NCBI GenBank assembly: GCA_020434465.1
Contig: JAGRAS010000055.1
Span: forward strand, 1 to 8,177
Direction of reading: 5' to 3'
Origin: Bdellovibrionales bacterium
GTDB taxonomy: Bacteria; Bdellovibrionota; UBA2361; JAGRAS01
DNA: 8,177 nucleotides
Below the pieces are notes generated by a model. The model saw only the letters and a program-made list of their open reading frames with translations. It ran no database searches and was not told the origin of the DNA. Shown here in pieces: positions 4,995 through 8,177 of the stretch (the first letter of the stretch is position 1; each line of letters starts with the position of its first letter). The position numbers and the translations under genes were made by a program.

Positions 4995-6164
4995 ATGGAT
5001 CTGCCATTTTACAAATTAAAGCCCGCTATACAGAACTATAGTTGGGGAAGAAAAGGAAAAGATTCAATAATTGCTAAGCTTATAGGTGAAACTCAAAATC
5101 TTAATACTACTTTTGCAGAGCTATGGTATGGCTCACATGTTAAAGCCTCTGCTGAAATCTGGAAAGAAAACCAATATCTAGCACTGACTAATCTAAGTTT
5201 AGAAGAAAAACAAAAACTTTTTGGTTCAAAAAATAATTCTTTAGTCTTTTTGCTAAAAATCCTATCAATTGCAAAATCTCTATCTATCCAGGTTCACCCG
5301 GACAAAACAACTGCGGAAAAACTTCATAAAGACTCTCCAGAAAATTATCCAGATCCAAATCAGAAGCTTGAAATTGCTATCGCATTAACTCCAGTAACTA
5401 TGTTGCATGGGTTTAGAAATAAAGATGCCGTTATCAGAAACATAAAATCATGTCCGGAGCTAGCACAACTTTTAGCAAAAGATTTATTAGATGATACAAA
5501 AAGTTGTGAGGCAGAATTCTTAAAAGAAGTTTTTTCTAGAATCGTTACAAGCGACACTAAAAACGCAAAAAATCTTCAAGAAAAATTTTTAGAACGCATA
5601 AACAAAAATAAATCATGCACGACTGAAGAAGAATGCGTAAAAAATCTTTGCTCTGAGTTTCCTGAGGGTGATGCGGGGGTCTTTCTGCCACTTATTATGA
5701 ATTTAGTTAGTATACAGAAAAATCAAGCAGTAGTTACCAAAGCAAATACACCTCATGCTTATTTAAGCGGGGAATTAGTAGAATGCATGACAAATTCTGA
5801 TAACGTAGTAAGAGCTGCATTAACACCTAAATTTAAAGATGTAGATACCTTAATATCAATTACAAGTTTTGCGCCTAAAGAACCTGAGCTGGTTAGTGTA
5901 AAATCAAAATCAGACGATATTGAGTATTTTGATACAGGTTGTGTAGAATTTAAAATGTTTAAAGCTCTTGCTTCAGAAAATAAGAAACAAATAGATTTTG
6001 TGAGCACACCTGCTATTATAATAACAACTGATAGTTCATTTATTATTTCTACTGAGCATCACTCACTAAAAATTGAACCTGGTTTTGCCGCATTTATACC
6101 TGCTGCTACATCAAAGTTCGTTTTAGAAAATGTTGATGGCGATTGTTGGATTGCCTGTAGTTGA
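4995..6164 (+). CDS. manA: Mannose-6-phosphate isomerase, class I
   Basis: This cytoplasmic zinc enzyme interconverts mannose-6-phosphate and fructose-6-phosphate, feeding GDP-mannose synthesis for surface polysaccharide or allowing mannose use. At 389 residues it matches the class I length (E. coli 391). Signatures are QNYSWGRKGKDS (13-24), AELWYGSH (41-48), FLLKILSIAKSLSIQVHPDK (85-104), NQKLEIAIALTP (122-133), NTPHAYLSGELVECMTNSDN (251-270) and VVRAALTPKFKDV (271-283). The zinc ligands expected for the family are all present: Gln99, His101, Glu126 and His254; Arg273 is the likely catalytic Arg. The usual NHKPE motif is NQKLE here. The HAYL..ECM..SDN..RA.LTPKF wording is nearer the animal/fungal enzyme than E. 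coli ManA as I recall them. It follows the HDOD gene by 12 bases without a clear Shine-Dalgarno and converges on the aminotransferase with 7 bases between stops. Confidence 0.95.
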   Translation: MDLPFYKLKPAIQNYSWGRKGKDSIIAKLIGETQNLNTTFAELWYGSHVKASAEIWKENQYLALTNLSLEEKQKLFGSKNNSLVFLLKILSIAKSLSIQVHPDKTTAEKLHKDSPENYPDPNQKLEIAIALTPVTMLHGFRNKDAVIRNIKSCPELAQLLAKDLLDDTKSCEAEFLKEVFSRIVTSDTKNAKNLQEKFLERINKNKSCTTEEECVKNLCSEFPEGDAGVFLPLIMNLVSIQKNQAVVTKANTPHAYLSGELVECMTNSDNVVRAALTPKFKDVDTLISITSFAPKEPELVSVKSKSDDIEYFDTGCVEFKMFKALASENKKQIDFVSTPAIIITTDSSFIISTEHHSLKIEPGFAAFIPAATSKFVLENVDGDCWIACS

Positions 6165-6171
6165 TTTTTGT

Positions 6172-7368
6172 TTAGGCGTTATAAGCTTTTAAAGCTTCAT
6201 CCAATACTTTAGTTGCGCGAACCAGTAAATTTGGTTCTAAAACAAAAGCTACTCTTGCTTGAGTTTTTCCTTGATTTGGTTTTAGGTAAAATCCGCTTAC
6301 AGGAGCAATGAAAACAGTTTCGTTTTCAAATGCAAAATCTTTAAGTAAAAAAGTTGCAAAGCTTTGTGCACAATCAACTGGTAAATCAAGAATTGTATAA
6401 AACGCACCGCCAGACTTGAAAATGTTAACGCCAGGCAATTCAGCCACAGATTTCAACAAAGCATCTCTTCTATTTTGATACGTATTTTTAACATCCAAAA
6501 TATATTCTGGAGGAGTTTCTTCTATCATTTTTGCGCAAGCAACTTGTGCAATAAAAGGGCTCGCAAGCCTAGTTGATGCCATATTCCATATAAACTTTAA
6601 AAGCTTCTTATTTTTTGTAACAACACATCCAACTCGAACTCCACAAAGACTAAATCGTTTAGATAGACTATCAATCATTACAATATGATCTTCATCTGGT
6701 ACTTCACTTAAAACGGAAAAAGGCTGGCAATTATCAAATACAATCTCGCGATAAGACTCATCTACAATCAAATATACATTTTTTTGCTTACATAGCTCAG
6801 CCAAGCTCTTAACAGTTTCTGCATCATAAACTGATCCTGTAGGATTATTTGGGCTGCACAATAAGACTGCCTTAACTTGTTTTGTGATAGCTTTTTCTAT
6901 TTCAGAAATTTCTGGCAAAGCATAATTATCTTCAAATTTTGTAATTAAAGACTTTAGCTTCACACCTGCTAGAGCAGAAATACCAATGTAATTCGCATAA
7001 GTGGGATCAAATGTTAGAATCTCTTCCCCGGGATCACAACACGCTGCGAATGTAAATAAAAGTGCTTCGCTAGCCCCAGTTGTAATTATCATCTCATCCG
7101 GGTGAAGACTTGTTGCCAAAGTCTTATTTAAAAAATTAGCCCAGGAGACTCTTAAACTTTTCAAACCTTCTGAAGGTGCATAGTGAATCATTTGTGTTCC
7201 AAATTCATTTAAAGCTTTATAAAATGAATCAGGCGCTAGGAGATCAGGCTGACCTATATTTAAGTACCAAACCTTTTTTCCTTTCTCTTGCTGCTCTCTT
7301 GCTAAAGGTGCTAAGGCACGAATTGGCGATGGTGGAGTTCCTTCTGCTCTTTTTGAAAAACCTGGCAT
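6172..7368 (-). CDS. PLP-dependent class I/II aminotransferase
   Basis: This fold-type I pyridoxal-phosphate enzyme of the aspartate aminotransferase superfamily (COG0436-like) is cytoplasmic; the amino acid substrate cannot be assigned from sequence. The complete 398-residue protein shows LNIGQPD (36-42), HYAPSEG (62-68), TTGASEAL (96-103) for phosphate contacts, DPTYANY (121-127), CSPNNPTG (171-178) with Asn175 contacting the cofactor, DESY (203-206) with Asp203 for the pyridine nitrogen, and SLSKRFSLCGVRVG (234-247), where Lys237 forms the Schiff base. Arg372 (ARVAF) is the expected substrate carboxylate binder. The opening SPIRALAPLA...GKKVWYLNIGQPD fits a subgroup seen in Bacteroidetes, spirochaetes and delta-type bacteria. 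TAAGGT eight bases before the ATG serves as the ribosome site. The stop codon converges on manA, so both ends of this gene are free of operon partners within the window. Confidence 0.93.
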   Translation of the reverse strand: MPGFSKRAEGTPPSPIRALAPLAREQQEKGKKVWYLNIGQPDLLAPDSFYKALNEFGTQMIHYAPSEGLKSLRVSWANFLNKTLATSLHPDEMIITTGASEALLFTFAACCDPGEEILTFDPTYANYIGISALAGVKLKSLITKFEDNYALPEISEIEKAITKQVKAVLLCSPNNPTGSVYDAETVKSLAELCKQKNVYLIVDESYREIVFDNCQPFSVLSEVPDEDHIVMIDSLSKRFSLCGVRVGCVVTKNKKLLKFIWNMASTRLASPFIAQVACAKMIEETPPEYILDVKNTYQNRRDALLKSVAELPGVNIFKSGGAFYTILDLPVDCAQSFATFLLKDFAFENETVFIAPVSGFYLKPNQGKTQARVAFVLEPNLLVRATKVLDEALKAYNA

Positions 7369-7592
7369 ATTCGTAAACCTTAATTAAAAAATTCTATAAA
7401 TCTTTAGATTCAGGAAACTTGAGTCTAGAACTAAGAAATTGCTTTGCCAGACTAAAGTTATTTATATTTAACTATATGAAATTAAAGGTTTATTTTTAAT
7501 TATTTGATTTAAATCCTTATTTTTAGTTTTTTTTATAGTAAAACCATTAGAGTCAGGGTTAATTTTCATTACATTTATTTAAACTTTAAATT

Positions 7593-7598
7593 TATAAT
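7593..7598 (+). promoter_or_regulatory. TATAAT directly ahead of the lipoprotein start, possible leaderless promoter
   Basis: A consensus TATAAT ends six bases before the ATG at 7605. If used as a -10, transcription would begin at or beside the start codon and the mRNA would be leaderless, in keeping with the absence of any Shine-Dalgarno there. No good -35 is visible (TACATT at 17-base spacing). The whole 7369-7604 gap is AT-rich, so the hexamer could be chance; another -10-like TATAGT lies at 7534-7539. Nothing coding is seen in this gap. Confidence 0.33.
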
Positions 7599-7604
7599 TG
7601 AACT

Positions 7605-8045
7605 ATGAAAAAAATATTTTCAACTTATCAAAACCAGATATTTTTTTTAGCTGTTGTTTTTTTATTCTTTTTTGCTTCGTGCGGACCTGTCTATAAAACA
7701 GACTATTCTTTTACAGCGCCAACAACACAATCTGGAAAAACTTGTGTCTTCCAATGTGAAAATACTAAACTTCAGTGTGTTCAGTTAGAAGAGATGCGCT
7801 ACGAACGTTGCCTAGACAGAGCAGATCGAGAATATGATCGTTGTGAAAGAAATAAGCGTTATAAGTATAAAGCAAATGGTGATGTTGAATGTGTTTCTAA
7901 TTGCTATTGTTATCGAAGCTCTTGCTCAATAAACGAAGACTCTTGCGATGAAAGATACAGGTCATGTTATCAAGCCTGCGGTGGAAAAGTGAAAGCAACA
8001 ACTTATTGTGTTTCAAACTGCGAAAAAGCAGCTACAAAAGACTAG
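7605..8045 (+). CDS. Cysteine-rich lipoprotein of unknown function
   Basis: I do not recognise the family. The 146-residue product starts MKKIF, followed by a hydrophobic stretch (12-24) and a lipobox-like FASC with Cys26. This predicts signal peptidase II cleavage and a lipid-anchored periplasmic or outer-membrane protein; Phe at -3 is less usual than Leu. The mature part carries 14 more cysteines: 47, 51, 58, 69, 80, 96, 100, 102, 107, 114, 121, 125, 135 and 139. Several are CxxxC pairs (47/51, 96/100, 121/125, 135/139), and CVSNC occurs twice (96-100 and 135-139). The segment 58-80 is highly charged and probably helical, with Cys every 11 residues, so a disulfide-stapled helical hairpin is plausible. 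The end reads CYQACGGKV...CVSNC. Haem or metal binding is less likely because no CxxCH and no His are present. It stands alone, with a hairpin terminator 10 bases after its stop. Confidence 0.82.
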   Translation: MKKIFSTYQNQIFFLAVVFLFFFASCGPVYKTDYSFTAPTTQSGKTCVFQCENTKLQCVQLEEMRYERCLDRADREYDRCERNKRYKYKANGDVECVSNCYCYRSSCSINEDSCDERYRSCYQACGGKVKATTYCVSNCEKAATKD

Positions 8046-8047
8046 AT

Positions 8048-8080
8048 AAAAAAAACCGCAAATTTTTAATTTGCGGCTCT
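8048..8080. terminator. Intrinsic terminator hairpin, stronger on the minus strand
   Basis: CCGCAAATT (8056-8064) pairs perfectly with AATTTGCGG (8068-8076) around a TTT loop. On the minus strand the stem is followed by eight consecutive T (complement of A8048-8055), a canonical intrinsic terminator. On the plus strand the following bases are only CTCTTAAAATT, a poor uridine tract. It ends the lipoprotein transcript at best partly, and appears built mainly for a transcript arriving from the right. Confidence 0.72.
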
Positions 8081-8164
8081 TAAAATTAGAAAAGAAACCT
8101 TAAAATCAGTACACCCCAACATTTTTAAGCAACTACTAAGCTAACACAACGATTACTTCCTTAG

Positions 8165-8170
8165 AAGGAG
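8165..8170 (+). promoter_or_regulatory. Candidate Shine-Dalgarno for a plus-strand gene starting beyond the window
   Basis: AAGGAG is the strongest ribosome-site match in the window, with seven bases left before the edge, the right spacing for a start codon at the first base outside. The 8081-8164 stretch before it shows no clear promoter. The competing reading is a minus-strand gene whose end covers these bases. Confidence 0.42.
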
Positions 8171-8177
8171 TAATTAA

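Noticed and set aside
5759..6007. Minus-strand frames inside manA and similar antisense frames inside anmK, the HDOD gene and the aminotransferase
   Set aside because: All lie antisense to well-supported genes, show no motifs, and look like shadows of the real frames.
6183..6197. AAGCTT palindrome near the manA/aminotransferase junction as a terminator
   Set aside because: It lies within the aminotransferase C-terminal codons, encodes its Ala-Lys tail, and has no T tract on either strand.
1..8177. tRNA, rRNA, CRISPR repeats, insertion sequence ends or phage genes
   Set aside because: None were recognised on either strand; gene content and composition look uniform, with no sign of a mobile element.

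Overview
This is an AT-rich, gene-dense stretch of bacterial chromosome with nine recognisable genes (one cut by the left edge). No RNA gene, insertion sequence, CRISPR array or phage gene is visible. AmpG, ApaG, AnmK, a flagellar C-ring protein (FliN) and a lipoprotein signal peptide point to a Gram-negative, probably flagellated bacterium of the Proteobacteria in the broad sense. The C-terminal part of AnmK reads like alphaproteobacterial versions from memory. AmpG, the HDOD protein and the aminotransferase would also fit 'delta'-type lineages (SAR324, Bdellovibrionota). I cannot place it further without a tree.

Left part (1-3225). A truncated ampG (muropeptide permease) on the minus strand diverges from a solitary fliN on the plus strand. 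Convergent to fliN lies a minus-strand run transcribed anmK -> terB-like -> apaG. A 130-base gap containing a large imperfect hairpin separates terB from apaG. AmpG and AnmK belong to one pathway: AmpG imports anhydro-muropeptides, and AnmK phosphorylates the released anhydro-MurNAc to MurNAc-6-phosphate.

Middle part (3226-6164). A NUDIX hydrolase diverges from anmK across only 39 bases. After a 287-base spacer carrying a perfect extended -10 promoter, an HDOD-domain protein and a class I mannose-6-phosphate isomerase (manA) follow 12 bases apart, probably as a two-gene operon.

Right part (6165-8177). A class I/II PLP aminotransferase converges on manA with a 7-base gap. It diverges across 236 bases of very AT-rich DNA from a cysteine-rich lipoprotein (15 Cys in 146 residues) of no family I recognise. 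A strong hairpin follows, whose uridine tract reads on the minus strand, suggesting a converging gene beyond the window. A good Shine-Dalgarno at the extreme right edge alternatively suggests a plus-strand start just outside.

Overall this looks like ordinary core chromosome. Two starts were moved downstream of the longest frame (fliN to 609, HDOD to 4098). The points most worth a second look are the cysteine-rich lipoprotein and its possible leaderless start, the terB-apaG hairpin, the isolated fliN, and the eukaryote-like ManA. I found no convincing novel multi-gene system.
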